Below, piece after piece: positions 1 to 10,431 of a stretch of DNA of 64,000 nucleotides. The notes below the pieces were generated by a model that did not search any database, was not told where the DNA came from, and saw only the letters and a list, made by a program, of their open reading frames with translations. Origin of the DNA: Methylocystis sp. KS32 (lineage in GTDB: Bacteria; Pseudomonadota; Alphaproteobacteria; Rhizobiales; Beijerinckiaceae); assembly GCA_002862095.1 (NCBI GenBank), contig PHSQ01000001.1, positions 1,116,001 through 1,180,000 on the forward strand. The letters are read 5' to 3'. Each line of letters starts with the position of its first letter. Within the stretch, counting starts at the first letter, position 1. Made by a program: the position numbers and the translations under genes.

Positions 1-1569
1 CGCTTGTTGGACGCCCGTCAGCTTGCAGATCGCCGAGATAGTCGGGGCGGGAGCGGCGCCGTCTATCGCGACGAGCGCCACGGCCTCGCCGTTCGGCCGA
101 TCCCGTCCCAGCGCGAAAGTCGCGATATTCACATTCGCCTCGCCGAGCAGCCCCGCGAAGCGGCTGATGAAGCCCGGCTTGTCTTCATTAGTCAGATAAA
201 TCATCGAGGGTGAGAACTCCGACTCGACCGCGATTTGGCCGATGCGAACGATGCGCGGCTTTCCGTCGTGAAACACGGTCCCCGAAATCGCGATTTCGCC
301 TTCGGGAGTGGATGCGCGCAAGGTCACCAGCGACTCATAGTCGCTTTCCAACTCTCGCGTCACTTCCTCGACGCCGACTCCCCGTTCTTTCGCTATCATG
401 GGCGCGGAAACGGCGTTCACCTCGGTCAAAATAGGCCGCAGCAATCCGCATAACGCCGCCGCCGTTATGGCCTTGGTCTTTTGGCTCGCGACCGCGCCTT
501 CGTAGACGATCGAAAATTTCTCGACCCCCGCGCGCGCGACTTGTCCCACGAATAGCCCAAGCTTTTCGCCGAGTTCGATGAAGGGGCGTAGCCGTGGCGC
601 TTCCTCGGCGGTTATCGAGGGAAAATTCACCGCATTGGCGATAGCGCCCCGTGTCAGATAGTCGGCCATTTGTTCGGCGACCTGAAGAGCGACCTTCTCT
701 TGCGCCTCGGCGGTCGATGCGCCGAGATGGGGGGTGCAAACGACGTTGGCGCGCCCGAACAGTGGGCTAGACACCGCCGGCTCGACATTGAAAACATCCA
801 ACGCCGCTCCGGCGACATGCCCGCTGTCGAGGGCTTTGCACAAAGCATCTTCGTCGATGAGTCCGCCGCGCGCGCAATTAATGACGCGAACGCCCTTGCG
901 GGTCTTCGCCAGGTTCTCGGCGCAGAGAATGTCCCGCGTTTGATGCGTGAGCGGCGTATGCAGAGTGATGAAGTCGGAGCGGGCAAGAAGATCGTCCAGC
1001 TCGATTTTTTCAACCCCGAGAGTTTTGGCGCGCTCCGCCGAGAGGAAAGGGTCGAAGGCGACGACGCGCATCTTGAGTCCCAACGCGCGAATGGCGACAT
1101 TGGAGCCGATGTTGCCGCATCCGATGACGCCGAGCGTTTTTCCGGCGATCTCCACGCCCATGAAGCGGTTCTTCTCCCATTTCCCCGCCTTGGTCGAAGC
1201 GTCGGCGGCCGGAATTTCCCGCGCGAGCGCGAACATGAGCGCGATCGCGTGCTCCGCCGTGGTGATCGAATTGCCAAACGGCGTGTTCATGACGATGACG
1301 CCACGCGCCGTTGCGGCTGCAACGTCGACATTGTCGACGCCGATGCCGGCGCGGCCGATGACCTTTAGTCGTGGGCTACGGGCCAATAGATCGGCCGTGA
1401 CCTTGGTCGCGGATCTGATGGCGAGACCGTCATAGTCGCCGATAAGAGCGGCGAGTCTGTCTTTGTCCTTGCCGAGCGTGGGTTGGAAATCGGCTTCGAT
1501 GCCGCGGAGTTCGAGGATCTGGATCGCGGCGTGAGAAAGCTGGTCGGAAATCAGGACGCGCATCGGCAT
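1..1569 (-). CDS. serA: D-3-phosphoglycerate dehydrogenase (3' end beyond window)
   Basis: Catalyses NAD-dependent oxidation of 3-phosphoglycerate, the first step of serine synthesis. About 523 codons lie in the window and the frame is still open at base 1. The long-form family is about 525-530 residues, so only a few C-terminal residues are missing. The translation begins MPMRVLISD and shows the RAGIGVDNVD substrate loop, the nucleotide-binding GCGNIG motif, the CARGGLIDE active-site stretch, the intervening domain of the long form, and a C-terminal ACT domain (LTNEDKPGFISRF) that normally gives serine feedback control. ATG at 1569 has AGGA about 7 bases upstream; an in-frame ATG at 1563 is an alternative. 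It lies 37 bases downstream of serC on the same strand, so a serC-serA operon is likely. Confidence 0.96.
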   Translation of the reverse strand, partial: MPMRVLISDQLSHAAIQILELRGIEADFQPTLGKDKDRLAALIGDYDGLAIRSATKVTADLLARSPRLKVIGRAGIGVDNVDVAAATARGVIVMNTPFGNSITTAEHAIALMFALAREIPAADASTKAGKWEKNRFMGVEIAGKTLGVIGCGNIGSNVAIRALGLKMRVVAFDPFLSAERAKTLGVEKIELDDLLARSDFITLHTPLTHQTRDILCAENLAKTRKGVRVINCARGGLIDEDALCKALDSGHVAGAALDVFNVEPAVSSPLFGRANVVCTPHLGASTAEAQEKVALQVAEQMADYLTRGAIANAVNFPSITAEEAPRLRPFIELGEKLGLFVGQVARAGVEKFSIVYEGAVASQKTKAITAAALCGLLRPILTEVNAVSAPMIAKERGVGVEEVTRELESDYESLVTLRASTPEGEIAISGTVFHDGKPRIVRIGQIAVESEFSPSMIYLTNEDKPGFISRFAGLLGEANVNIATFALGRDRPNGEAVALVAIDGAAPAPTISAICKLTGVQQA

Positions 1570-1606
1570 TGGAGAGTCCTAGGCGAGGGCGATACGAGGA
1601 AGATGC

Positions 1607-2779
1607 TCAGATTATGGTCGGCTCGGTCTCGGCGGCCTCGAGATAAGCCCATTCTAACCATTGCGTCAGTATGGCGAGGTCGGCGGCTTCGACCGTGGCG
1701 CCGCACCAGATGCGCAGCCCCGGCGGCGCGTCGCGATAGGCTGCGAAATCGAAACCAGCGCCTTCTTGTTCGACAAGGGAAACCATTCTCTTGGCCAGCG
1801 CCTTTCGACGCTCGGCCGGCGTCTTCGCGACTTCTGGATCAGCGAATTGCAAGCACACGCTCGTGTTCGACCGGGCAGCCGGATCCTTTGCGAGAAAACT
1901 CAGCCAGGACGTTTTCTCGACCCAAGCGCCGACGACCGCGGCGTTTCGGTCCGTCCGGGCCATCAATTCGTCGAGCCCGCCGATGCTCTTCGCCCAATTC
2001 AGCGCGTCCAGATAATCCTCTACGCACAAGAGGGACGGCGTGTTGATGGTTTCTCCGCGGAAAACGCCTTCATTCAATTTGCCGCCCTTGGTAAGGCGGA
2101 AAATTTTGGGCAACGGCCTGGGTGGGCTGTAGCTTTCGAGCCGTTCCACGGCGCGCGGCGAGAGGATGAGAATTCCGTGCGCCGCTTCTCCGCCCAAAAC
2201 CTTTTGCCAGGAGAAGGTCGTCGCGTCGAGTTTGGCGAAGTCGAGCCTTTGCGCGAAAGCCGCGGAGGTGGCGTCGCAGATGGTGAGTCCCTTTCGATCA
2301 TGAGGGATAAAGTCGCCGTTAGGGACGCGAACTCCCGAGGTCGTGCCGTTCCAAGCGAAGACCACGTCGTTGTCGAAGTCGATTTCATTCAAATCGGGCA
2401 GAAGACCGAAGGGCGCGGTAATGCTCCGCGCGCCGGGGATCTTGAGTTCGGTCAGAACGTCGGTCGCCCAGTCTTTGGAAAAGCTGTCCCACGCCACGAC
2501 GTCGGCGCCGCGCGGTCCGAGCAGGGACCATAGCGCCATCTCCACGGCGCCGGTATCCGACGCGGGAACGATGCCGATTCGATAATCCGCCGGCACGCGG
2601 AGAATTTCCCGGGTTAGCTCTATGGCGCTGGCGAGTTTGTCGGCGCCCGCCTTGGCCCGGTGAGAGCGTCCCAGGGTCGCGTGCTTTAGATTGTCGAGCG
2701 ACCAGCCAGGATGCTTTGCGCATGGACCAGAAGAAAAGCACGGATTTTTCGGCAGCACGGCCGGCTTCGGTTTGGACAT
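1607..2779 (-). CDS. serC: Phosphoserine aminotransferase
   Basis: PLP-dependent transaminase making O-phosphoserine from 3-phosphohydroxypyruvate and glutamate, the second step of the serine pathway. It has 390 residues. The N-terminus ([14 protein letters not shown]) and the PLP-lysine context [13 protein letters not shown] (Lys193) match the divergent SerC subfamily found in alphaproteobacteria and methanogenic archaea rather than the Escherichia coli type. It is followed closely by serA, the preceding pathway enzyme, so the two are probably co-transcribed. The kpsE gene upstream ends 93 bases away, and whether its transcript reads through is unknown. Confidence 0.95.
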   Translation of the reverse strand: MSKPKPAVLPKNPCFSSGPCAKHPGWSLDNLKHATLGRSHRAKAGADKLASAIELTREILRVPADYRIGIVPASDTGAVEMALWSLLGPRGADVVAWDSFSKDWATDVLTELKIPGARSITAPFGLLPDLNEIDFDNDVVFAWNGTTSGVRVPNGDFIPHDRKGLTICDATSAAFAQRLDFAKLDATTFSWQKVLGGEAAHGILILSPRAVERLESYSPPRPLPKIFRLTKGGKLNEGVFRGETINTPSLLCVEDYLDALNWAKSIGGLDELMARTDRNAAVVGAWVEKTSWLSFLAKDPAARSNTSVCLQFADPEVAKTPAERRKALAKRMVSLVEQEGAGFDFAAYRDAPPGLRIWCGATVEAADLAILTQWLEWAYLEAAETEPTII

Positions 2780-2872
2780 CTTGCGTCTACTCTGGTGGGT
2801 GACGGAGAAAGGCCTATTGGCGCTTGGAATGAGAGAACCATCCTCCGTGCCGTTACGCCCTCGGCGATTTGG

Positions 2873-4144
2873 TTACTTCGCCATGTAATCGCGCACGACG
2901 AAAGCGAGGCCGGAAATGAGCATCCAGATGAAGAGCGCGGGGAAGACCACAATCGACCATTCCCATCCCCGGTGCGGATAGGTCGATTTTTCCGCTAACG
3001 CAGGACGCAGGAAGGATAAGAGATACGCATTCCGCGTTTCGAGGCTTAGCCGCGAGCTTTCGAAATTCGCCGAAGCGAGCGTGTATTGCTGTCGGGCCAG
3101 ATCAAGCTCGACCTGTTGACGCGAAAGCGCGCCCAGGCGCTGGGCCATGCTGTCCGAACCGGCGTCGCTTCCTCCTCCGGCGATCTGCCGGGTGTAATCC
3201 GCGATCTGGCTCTTCAGGCTGTTGATTCGCGCGTTTAAAATACGAACCGTCGGTGAATCGGGGTTGCTCGCCCCGGCGGACTGAGTAGCGAGGCTTTCCT
3301 CGGCTTGAGACAATTGGAGCCGCAGCGCGGTGATGACCTTCGTCAGGGCTTCCGCGGCGGCGCCCGCATCGAGAACGCCTTGCTCGTCGCGCACCTGGCG
3401 CATTTGGTCGGTCGCGGCCCGCAGGCGATCTTCCGCCCGTGTCAGCTCTGATTGAGCAAGCTTGAACGAGTCGTTGCGCGCCCTTGTAGAAAGACTGTTC
3501 ACGAGTTCCTCGGACAATTCGATCGCTTTTTTTGTCAGCGCCAGCGAATCTTCCGGCGTGAAAGCGCGAATGTCGAGTTGGATGATCCCTGAAGCCGGAT
3601 CGATCGACACATCCATTCGCTTCTTGAAATATTTAACGAGATCTTCAATCGCGTCTCCATGCCTGAAGCGAGAGAAGTAGTCGACGTCAGGACGAGAGTA
3701 GATTCGTCGAAGATCGAGAGCCTGGTTGAGCGCTTCGACCATCGAGCGGCTTTTGATATAGTTGGCGATAATCTGTGTGTCCTGCGCCGTTTGCGAACTG
3801 GGAGCCCCCATCATGCCGCCAAGCGCGTCGAGCGGCGAGGACTCCCCGGTGCGCAGGGTGAATTTCGTCTCGGTGCTGTATTGTTTGGACGCTATAAATC
3901 CCCAATAGACCGTTTCCACCGCCAGCGGAACCAGCACGATCGCGACGAAGCTCGCGATGAGGCCCAAGCGAAAGGCGCGAGCGCCCTTGCGGGCCTGAAA
4001 GCCGGCCCCGCCGCCCGAGATAATCGCGGCCGGCGCTCGAGCTTTTCGCGCGTTTCTCCGCAGGGCGCGGGAGATCGACTCTCTGAGCGCGCGGGGATCG
4101 TCGACTTGCACTGGGATCTTGCTATCCAGATCGGAGAAACTCAT
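2873..4144 (-). CDS. kpsE: Capsule polysaccharide export inner-membrane protein, KpsE/CtrB/BexC type
   Basis: 423 residues with the architecture of polysaccharide co-polymerase/export proteins: a short cytoplasmic N-terminus, one membrane helix at about residues 60-82, a long periplasmic stretch with coiled-coil character (about 220-370, rich in E, Q, R, L), and a C-terminal membrane helix (about 395-418) ending in VVRDYMAK. In the family it links the ABC exporter to the outer-membrane channel. It lies 28 bases downstream of the ABC ATPase kpsT. No outer-membrane KpsD/Wza partner is visible. Assignment rests on topology, motifs around the first helix (KQYSTETKFTLRTG) and the neighbour. Confidence 0.88.
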   Translation of the reverse strand: MSFSDLDSKIPVQVDDPRALRESISRALRRNARKARAPAAIISGGGAGFQARKGARAFRLGLIASFVAIVLVPLAVETVYWGFIASKQYSTETKFTLRTGESSPLDALGGMMGAPSSQTAQDTQIIANYIKSRSMVEALNQALDLRRIYSRPDVDYFSRFRHGDAIEDLVKYFKKRMDVSIDPASGIIQLDIRAFTPEDSLALTKKAIELSEELVNSLSTRARNDSFKLAQSELTRAEDRLRAATDQMRQVRDEQGVLDAGAAAEALTKVITALRLQLSQAEESLATQSAGASNPDSPTVRILNARINSLKSQIADYTRQIAGGGSDAGSDSMAQRLGALSRQQVELDLARQQYTLASANFESSRLSLETRNAYLLSFLRPALAEKSTYPHRGWEWSIVVFPALFIWMLISGLAFVVRDYMAK

Positions 4145-4172
4145 TCTTTGCGCTCCGCCGCTCCCGCGGATT

Positions 4173-4826
4173 TTAGGAGTTCAATTTCTTGTAGAGTTCG
4201 ACGGCGTCGTCAATATTCGGAAATAGGTGCAGGCGCCCGCCCGCGAGCACCAGCCCACGGTCGCAGTATTCCTTCAAGGTTTCCATGCTGTGGGAAATCA
4301 TGATTATGTCCGAGCGCTTCTTGCGCTTTTCGAATTCCTGCTTGCAACGGGTTGCGAAACGGGCGTCGCCCACCGCTGTCACCTCGTCGATGAGATAGCA
4401 TTCGAAGTCTATGGCCATGGAAAGGCCGAAGGCCAAGCGCGCCATCATGCCCGAGGAATAAGTCATGATCGGGACATCTATATAGGCGCCGATTTCCGCG
4501 AAATCTTCTACGAAATTCACGGCGCGGCGCACGTCGTGCCCATATACGCGGGCGACGAAGGCCACATTTTCGCGCCCGGTGAGCTTTGGATGCAATCCGC
4601 CGGAAAAGCCCAACGGCCAGGAAATTCTGGCTGAACGACGCACTTTTCCGCTGTTGGGGAGTTCTGTGCCAGCCAGGAGCCGCATCAAGGTGGATTTGCC
4701 GGCTCCGTTCACGCCCATAATGCCGTAACTGCGGCCGGCCATGAAATCCAGGCTGATATGATCCAATACGATTTTGACATGGCCATTGGAGCGGTAATAC
4801 TTGAAGACGTTCTCGAGTTGGATCAT
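4173..4826 (-). CDS. kpsT: Capsule polysaccharide export ABC transporter ATP-binding protein
   Basis: 218 residues starting MIQLENVFKYY. I chose ATG 4826 over the longer open frame (to 4907) because GGAG sits 5 bases upstream and this is where KpsT homology starts. Walker A is GVNGAGKSTL, the signature-like stretch is YSSGMMARLAFG, Walker B is CYLIDEVTAVGD, and the switch histidine is in MISHSME. These are typical of the KpsT/CtrD/BexA and Wzt family that powers capsule or O-antigen export. The permease KpsM normally encoded beside it is absent: the next gene upstream is a divergent lipoprotein gene, and downstream is kpsE then serC. Confidence 0.92.
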   Translation of the reverse strand: MIQLENVFKYYRSNGHVKIVLDHISLDFMAGRSYGIMGVNGAGKSTLMRLLAGTELPNSGKVRRSARISWPLGFSGGLHPKLTGRENVAFVARVYGHDVRRAVNFVEDFAEIGAYIDVPIMTYSSGMMARLAFGLSMAIDFECYLIDEVTAVGDARFATRCKQEFEKRKKRSDIIMISHSMETLKEYCDRGLVLAGGRLHLFPNIDDAVELYKKLNS

Positions 4827-5011
4827 TGTGTCTCCGGCGCATCTCGTCCGGGACGGGCAGGACGCGAACTGATCGCCTAGGCTTTTTTTAGGGCAAAGTT
4901 GTGACATTGCGGCGTCAAGTCTTTTTGCTTTCCATGCTTTCCGTTAGAGTGACGGCGCGAAAACGAATCCTGGTCGTGTCTTCGGGCTGGCGATCAATTC
5001 TCCGAGAGGTC

Positions 5012-5635
5012 ATGTCTAGAACCAGGACTGGGATTAAGGCCTTTTTGCAAGAGCGCTCGTCTTCGTGGTCGCCTGCCTTGGCTCTGGCGATCGCGCTCGT
5101 CGCGCTCTCGGGCTGCGGCGTCGCGCGGCGCGAAACCTTCGATCTGCGCACGGCGGCGATTCCCCGAAAAACCCAATTGTCCACGCCGAAGAGTAGCGCG
5201 TCGGTTTCGATCGCCGAGCCGAGGGCGGAGCAATTACTGAATACGAACAGGCTCGTCATACGCGAGGAGGCCGGGAATCTGGCCTACCTCGCCGACGCGC
5301 AATGGACGGATCGGGCGCCGAGGCTGATTCAAGGGCGGCTCGTCGCGCGGCTTGTTCGTGAGGGAGTAGACGCTGCTTTTCCCGGTTCGGAGGCGGCGTA
5401 TCGGCTTGCGACCGATTTGCGTCGTTTCGAGATCGACGCGTCCAAGGGCGTCGCAATCGTCGAAATCGCGGCGCGCATCTCCAGCGACCAAAGCGGCGCG
5501 CTGAGGGGGGAAGCCGTTTTCGTGGGCGAAGCGCCAGCCCCGCGCACGATTGGACCGGACGCCGCTCGCGCCTTTGACGAAGCGCTGGATCAGGCGGCGG
5601 GTCAACTCGCGGTTTGGACCCGAAAGCGCATATAA
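5012..5635 (+). CDS. ABC-type transport auxiliary lipoprotein (PqiC/MlaD-partner type)
   Basis: 207 residues from ATG 5012, preceded by GAGAGG. A Sec signal with lipobox LSGC (Cys35) predicts lipid attachment, followed by a domain resembling the ABC_trans_aux family: paired strands, RLVAR helix, and the late motif GEAVFVGEAPAP...AFDEALDQAAGQLAVW. Family members assist MCE/Mla or Pqi phospholipid transport between membranes. Normally the MCE protein, permease and ATPase genes lie just upstream; here none do, as the left neighbour is divergent kpsT. The frame stays open upstream to 4901, but that extension has no signal-like sequence. Function by family resemblance only. Confidence 0.75.
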   Translation: MSRTRTGIKAFLQERSSSWSPALALAIALVALSGCGVARRETFDLRTAAIPRKTQLSTPKSSASVSIAEPRAEQLLNTNRLVIREEAGNLAYLADAQWTDRAPRLIQGRLVARLVREGVDAAFPGSEAAYRLATDLRRFEIDASKGVAIVEIAARISSDQSGALRGEAVFVGEAPAPRTIGPDAARAFDEALDQAAGQLAVWTRKRI

Positions 5636-5889
5636 CCCCATGCGACGCGCGATTTTTAGGTGGCCGCTTCAGGCGGGTTGGTCGAATGCCGCGACCGATG
5701 GAAGAACCGGCTAAAGGGACTAGCGCAGCTTGCGGGCCGGTGGTAACTGATCGGCGCAACGAAAAGAAGGCGCGCTGCCTTGCCTGTTTCCGCGCATTGA
5801 GCTCTGTTCCGACTTATACGGACGCGGCCGCCGGGCATGAGTCAAGCTAGCGCGGATGGCGCAAGTTACTCGAGGAAGAGAAACCGACC

Positions 5890-6279
5890 ATGGTCAAAAC
5901 CAGCCTGGACGATCAGAGAACCCGTTACGGCGCGGAGCCAGGCGGCGGGGCGCCGACAAAGGCCAAGATCACCTTCATCGACTCTCGCGGCCAGGCGCGG
6001 ACGGTCGAGGCCGAAATAGGCTCCACCGTGATGGAGACCGCGCGTCGTAACGACATTCCCGAGATAGCGGCGGAATGTGGCGGCGCCTGCGCCTGCGCCA
6101 CTTGCCACGTCTATGTCGATCCTGCCTGGGTCGAGAAGACGGGCGCGCGTTCGCCGATGGAAGAGGACATGCTCGATTTCGCCTTTGACGTGCAGCCGAA
6201 CTCCCGTCTTTGCTGCCAGATCACGGTCAAGGCCGAGCTGGACGGGCTGGTGGTGCGCACCCCGGCGCAGCAGGGCTGA
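5890..6279 (+). CDS. 2Fe-2S ferredoxin, adrenodoxin/FdxB type
   Basis: 129 residues. The cluster ligands follow the adrenodoxin pattern C-x5-C-x2-C (in [14 protein letters not shown]) with the fourth Cys in SRLCCQI. The N-terminal 25 residues are a variable extension before the beta-grasp fold ([27 protein letters not shown]). GAGGAAGAG lies just before the ATG. The fold serves one-electron transfer to oxygenases or Fe-S assembly; the partner is not shown by sequence. The gene 188 bases downstream encodes a ferredoxin-NADP reductase, so the two probably form an electron chain from NADPH. Confidence 0.93.
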   Translation: MVKTSLDDQRTRYGAEPGGGAPTKAKITFIDSRGQARTVEAEIGSTVMETARRNDIPEIAAECGGACACATCHVYVDPAWVEKTGARSPMEEDMLDFAFDVQPNSRLCCQITVKAELDGLVVRTPAQQG

Positions 6280-6464
6280 GGCCAAGCAGCGCAACGGGAG
6301 CGTCAAGTCCGCCAGTGCTTTTTTCACGTTTGCTCCAATCCACATTTGCTATAGAGCATGTGGCGCGGGCTGGCGCGGTTGCATCTTGTTTTTTGTTCAA
6401 AAGCCCGTCCGTGGCCCTCGCCCCTCGCGGAGGGCGGGAGAGACAGTTCGGCGGCAAAGGATAG

Positions 6465-7505
<1,041 letters not shown>

Positions 7506-7532
7506 AGACGCAGAGCTTTTGAATCATCCGAT

Positions 7533-8678
7533 CTACGCGAGCAGCCCGCCTCTTTTCGGCGCCAGCGGATTATCCGTCAGCGCGGCGGCGTCGGGTTTTC
7601 CTTCGGCTGGCGTTCCCGCGAAAGCCGCGTAGAGTCCCGTAACGAAACTCTCGTCCAAATCCTTGACGATAAATACGATGCGGGTGCGACGATCGGCGCT
7701 GGGCCATGATTCCAGCCGATGCGGCGGGTGGAACACATGCTGCACGCCATGAATGACCACTGGTCGGGCGGGCTCGTCGCTCAGCGCCACAATGCCTTTG
7801 ACGCGCAGCAGACGCGGGCCGTGCGCCTGCCGCAACAGGTCCAAAAACATATCGAAGGCCGCCGGCGAGAGCGGCGCGTCATTGGTGAGGCAGAAGGCGC
7901 GGATATGGGCGTCGTGGCGGTTCGCGTCATGCTCATGCGCGTGATGATGTCCATGCCCGCGACCGGCGTCCTCGATGCTTTCCGCGTTCAGCCATTCGGC
8001 GACACGGGGAATTTTTCCCGTGGGGTCGTAGAGGCCGCAATCCAGAATTGCGGCTGGCGTGGCTTCGCCCTCGGCGGCGATAAGAATGCGCGCCCCAGGG
8101 TTGAGCCGTTTCAGCCGCGCGACGAGTCCGGAGAGGCGGACAACGCCTTCGGGAAGGTCGGATTTGGTCACGACAAGACGATCCGCGACGGCCGCCTGTT
8201 TGACGGCTTCTTCATGGGCGTCGAGCGTCGCCGCGCCGTTAACGGCGTCGATCAGTGTGACGACGCCGTCGAGTCGATAGCGCAGCATGAGATAGGGATG
8301 ATACATTATCGCGTGCAGGATGGGGGCCGGGTCCGCGAGGCCCGTGGTCTCGAGCACGACGCGGCGAAAAGGCGCGATGCGGCCGTTGTCGCGTTTGCGC
8401 AGCAAATCCTCGAGTGTTGCAACAAGGTCGCCCCGAATCGTGCAGCAGACGCAGCCCGAACTCATGACGATCATGTCTCCGTCGATTTTTTCGACGAAAA
8501 GGTGATCCAGGCCGACTTCGCCGAATTCGTTGATGAGGACCAGAGTGTCGGCGAGTTCCGGTGAAGATAACAGTCGGTTGAGAAGGGTTGTCTTGCCCGC
8601 GCCGAGGAACCCCGTGAGCACGGTCAGGGGAAGCGGAGGGGGTGGGCGCCGCGAGAGAGGAGATTCCGTGTAACTCAT
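7533..8678 (-). CDS. CobW/COG0523-family GTPase, probable zinc metallochaperone (ZNG1-like)
   Basis: 381 residues. P-loop GFLGAGKTT (residues 23-31), the diagnostic metal-binding CxCC motif (Cys76, Cys78, Cys79 in SSGCVCCTIRGDL), guanine-specificity TKSDL, and a histidine-rich linker (GHGHHHAHEHDANRHDAH) before the CobW C-terminal domain. COG0523 proteins use GTP hydrolysis to pass metals, mostly zinc, to client enzymes; the His-rich loop fits zinc or a similar metal. There is no cobalamin gene nearby, so a role in B12 synthesis is not suggested. Its start codon overlaps the stop of the D,D-carboxypeptidase gene by 4 bases, so the two are translationally coupled. Confidence 0.9.
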   Translation of the reverse strand: MSYTESPLSRRPPPPLPLTVLTGFLGAGKTTLLNRLLSSPELADTLVLINEFGEVGLDHLFVEKIDGDMIVMSSGCVCCTIRGDLVATLEDLLRKRDNGRIAPFRRVVLETTGLADPAPILHAIMYHPYLMLRYRLDGVVTLIDAVNGAATLDAHEEAVKQAAVADRLVVTKSDLPEGVVRLSGLVARLKRLNPGARILIAAEGEATPAAILDCGLYDPTGKIPRVAEWLNAESIEDAGRGHGHHHAHEHDANRHDAHIRAFCLTNDAPLSPAAFDMFLDLLRQAHGPRLLRVKGIVALSDEPARPVVIHGVQHVFHPPHRLESWPSADRRTRIVFIVKDLDESFVTGLYAAFAGTPAEGKPDAAALTDNPLAPKRGGLLA

Positions 8679-10213
8679 TGGGCGTCGCCGGCTCCGGCGG
8701 GGCTTTTGGCGGCTTCGCCTTCGTTCGTCGCCGCTCCCGCAGTGTGATGTTTTTTGGCCGCGTGCTTCTGCTTGGCGGGTTGCTTTCCAGCATTTGCGCG
8801 ATTCGTCTTCGCGGCGTGTTTGCCAGGTCTCGGCGCCCCCGCTTTGGACGCGGTTTTGCTCTTGGCCGAAACGCTATTCCCCAAAGGCTTACTCGCCGCC
8901 GGAGTCTTCGCGAGTTCTTCCGCCCCGATCGCCTGTTGATTGGTCTTTGGCGTCGCGGCGGCCCGCGCCTTTTTCCCTTTGCCAAAACCGCGCAGCGGCT
9001 TCGCGTCGGCGGCCGGCCGCGATATCGGCGAGGCTCCAACGTTTTCGCCTTTTTCGGAGGAATAGGCCGTAACCTCCGAGTCCGCGCCAATCGGGACCCC
9101 AGGGGGCCGCGCCCGCGCGACCGGCCCCTGGTATCCCGGCGCGCGGCCGACATAGACAGGCACAGGCTCGAATTGAGGGCGCGGCAGACGGGCAAGATCT
9201 TTCACGCTCACACGCTGCTGGCCGCCCGCCAAGGCGTCGACGACAGGGTTTCCCGTCGGCGGAGCCGTTATCGGGATGGTCAAATCTTCGACTTCGGCCA
9301 GGAAATCTTCATTGGCCTTGGCGCGATGGCGGCAAACCGAATCTCGCATGTCCGGCGCGACGCCGCCCGGGCCGAAACTCGGCAGCGATTCGATGGAGCC
9401 CATGGGCGAGCCGGTCTGGAACGCTCGGTCCAGCAGGGAGGCGGCTTTGGCCGTGCGGGCGCCGGGGGAGGGCGCGCCCAGGACCACGGCGATCAATTTT
9501 TGGCCGCCATGCGTGGCCGACGCCACGAGATTATAGCCGGCCGCGCAGGTGAAGCCCGTTTTCATCCCGTCCGCCCCCGGATAGCGCCCGAGCATGCCAT
9601 TGTGATTTGGGATGATCTGATTGCCAATCTGCATCGCGCCGACGTCGAAGAGTCCGGCCGATTCGGGGAATTGTTGCAGCAGAGCGCGGGCCAATATCGC
9701 AAGGTCGCGCGCCGAAGTGACATGCCGCTCGTCCGGCAGGCCATTGGGGTTGGCCCAATGGGATTCTCTCATCCCGAGCGCGGCCGAAGCGCTATTCATT
9801 TCGTCCGCGAAAGCTTCCACCGAGCCGGAAACGCCCTCCGCGACCGTGACCGCGATATCGTTGGCCGATTTCACCATCAGCATGATCAGAGCATTGCGGA
9901 GCGTCACTTCCGAACCGGGGCGAAAGCCCATTTTCGACGGAGCCATTTTCGCAGCGCGGGCCGAGACGACCAAAGGCGTGTCCAAGGTCAGGCGATTATG
10001 GCGCACGGCGTCGAGCGCCACATAAACCGTCATTAGTTTTGTCACCGAAGCCGGATACCAGACCGCTGTCGCCTGTTCCTGTTCCAGAACCTGGCCGGTG
10101 GCGGCGTCCACGACTATCGAGGGCGTGGCCCGTGCGGGAACGGCGAAGGAGGCCAAAACTGCGGCGCCCGCCATGACGGCTCGGGCAAAAACTCGGTCAA
10201 CCAATGGACGCAT
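8675..10213 (-). CDS. D-alanyl-D-alanine carboxypeptidase (peptidase S11) with long basic tail
   Basis: 512 residues. A Sec signal peptide (about 1-29, ending ARA) is followed by the penicillin-binding motifs SVTK (Ser56/Lys59), SAN (116-118) and KTG (218-220). It trims the terminal D-Ala of peptidoglycan stem peptides in the periplasm. The enzymatic part ends near residue 270. The remaining half is a low-complexity tail rich in Ala, Pro, Lys and Gly, with many Lys/His near the end (KQKHAAKKHH). The tail may bind cell wall or polyanions, which is inference. DacA/C/D-type family; no obvious C-terminal amphipathic membrane anchor is seen. Confidence 0.92.
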   Translation of the reverse strand: MRPLVDRVFARAVMAGAAVLASFAVPARATPSIVVDAATGQVLEQEQATAVWYPASVTKLMTVYVALDAVRHNRLTLDTPLVVSARAAKMAPSKMGFRPGSEVTLRNALIMLMVKSANDIAVTVAEGVSGSVEAFADEMNSASAALGMRESHWANPNGLPDERHVTSARDLAILARALLQQFPESAGLFDVGAMQIGNQIIPNHNGMLGRYPGADGMKTGFTCAAGYNLVASATHGGQKLIAVVLGAPSPGARTAKAASLLDRAFQTGSPMGSIESLPSFGPGGVAPDMRDSVCRHRAKANEDFLAEVEDLTIPITAPPTGNPVVDALAGGQQRVSVKDLARLPRPQFEPVPVYVGRAPGYQGPVARARPPGVPIGADSEVTAYSSEKGENVGASPISRPAADAKPLRGFGKGKKARAAATPKTNQQAIGAEELAKTPAASKPLGNSVSAKSKTASKAGAPRPGKHAAKTNRANAGKQPAKQKHAAKKHHTAGAATNEGEAAKSPAGAGDAQ

Positions 10214-10431
10214 CCAGTGTCTTCTCTTCCTGGCGATTATTTTGGGAGGTCCATCGCCTTGTGGCCAGAATAGTCGGCAAAGCCCCTAGGTTCAAACTGG
10301 ATCGAGAATGCGGCAAAGACGTGCCCGCCCCCAGATTTTCCGCCCCGGAAAAGCGATTTTGGGCCTGTTTCGCCTGATCCTATGCTATTTGGGGCGGGGG
10401 CGGAAAGCCGCGGCTTCGAGGCGAAGGTCTG

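Noticed and set aside
6330..6370. Possible -35/-10 promoter before the ferredoxin-NADP reductase (TTGCTC...TATAGA)
   Set aside because: The spacing between the boxes is about 13-14 bases, too short for a sigma-70 promoter.
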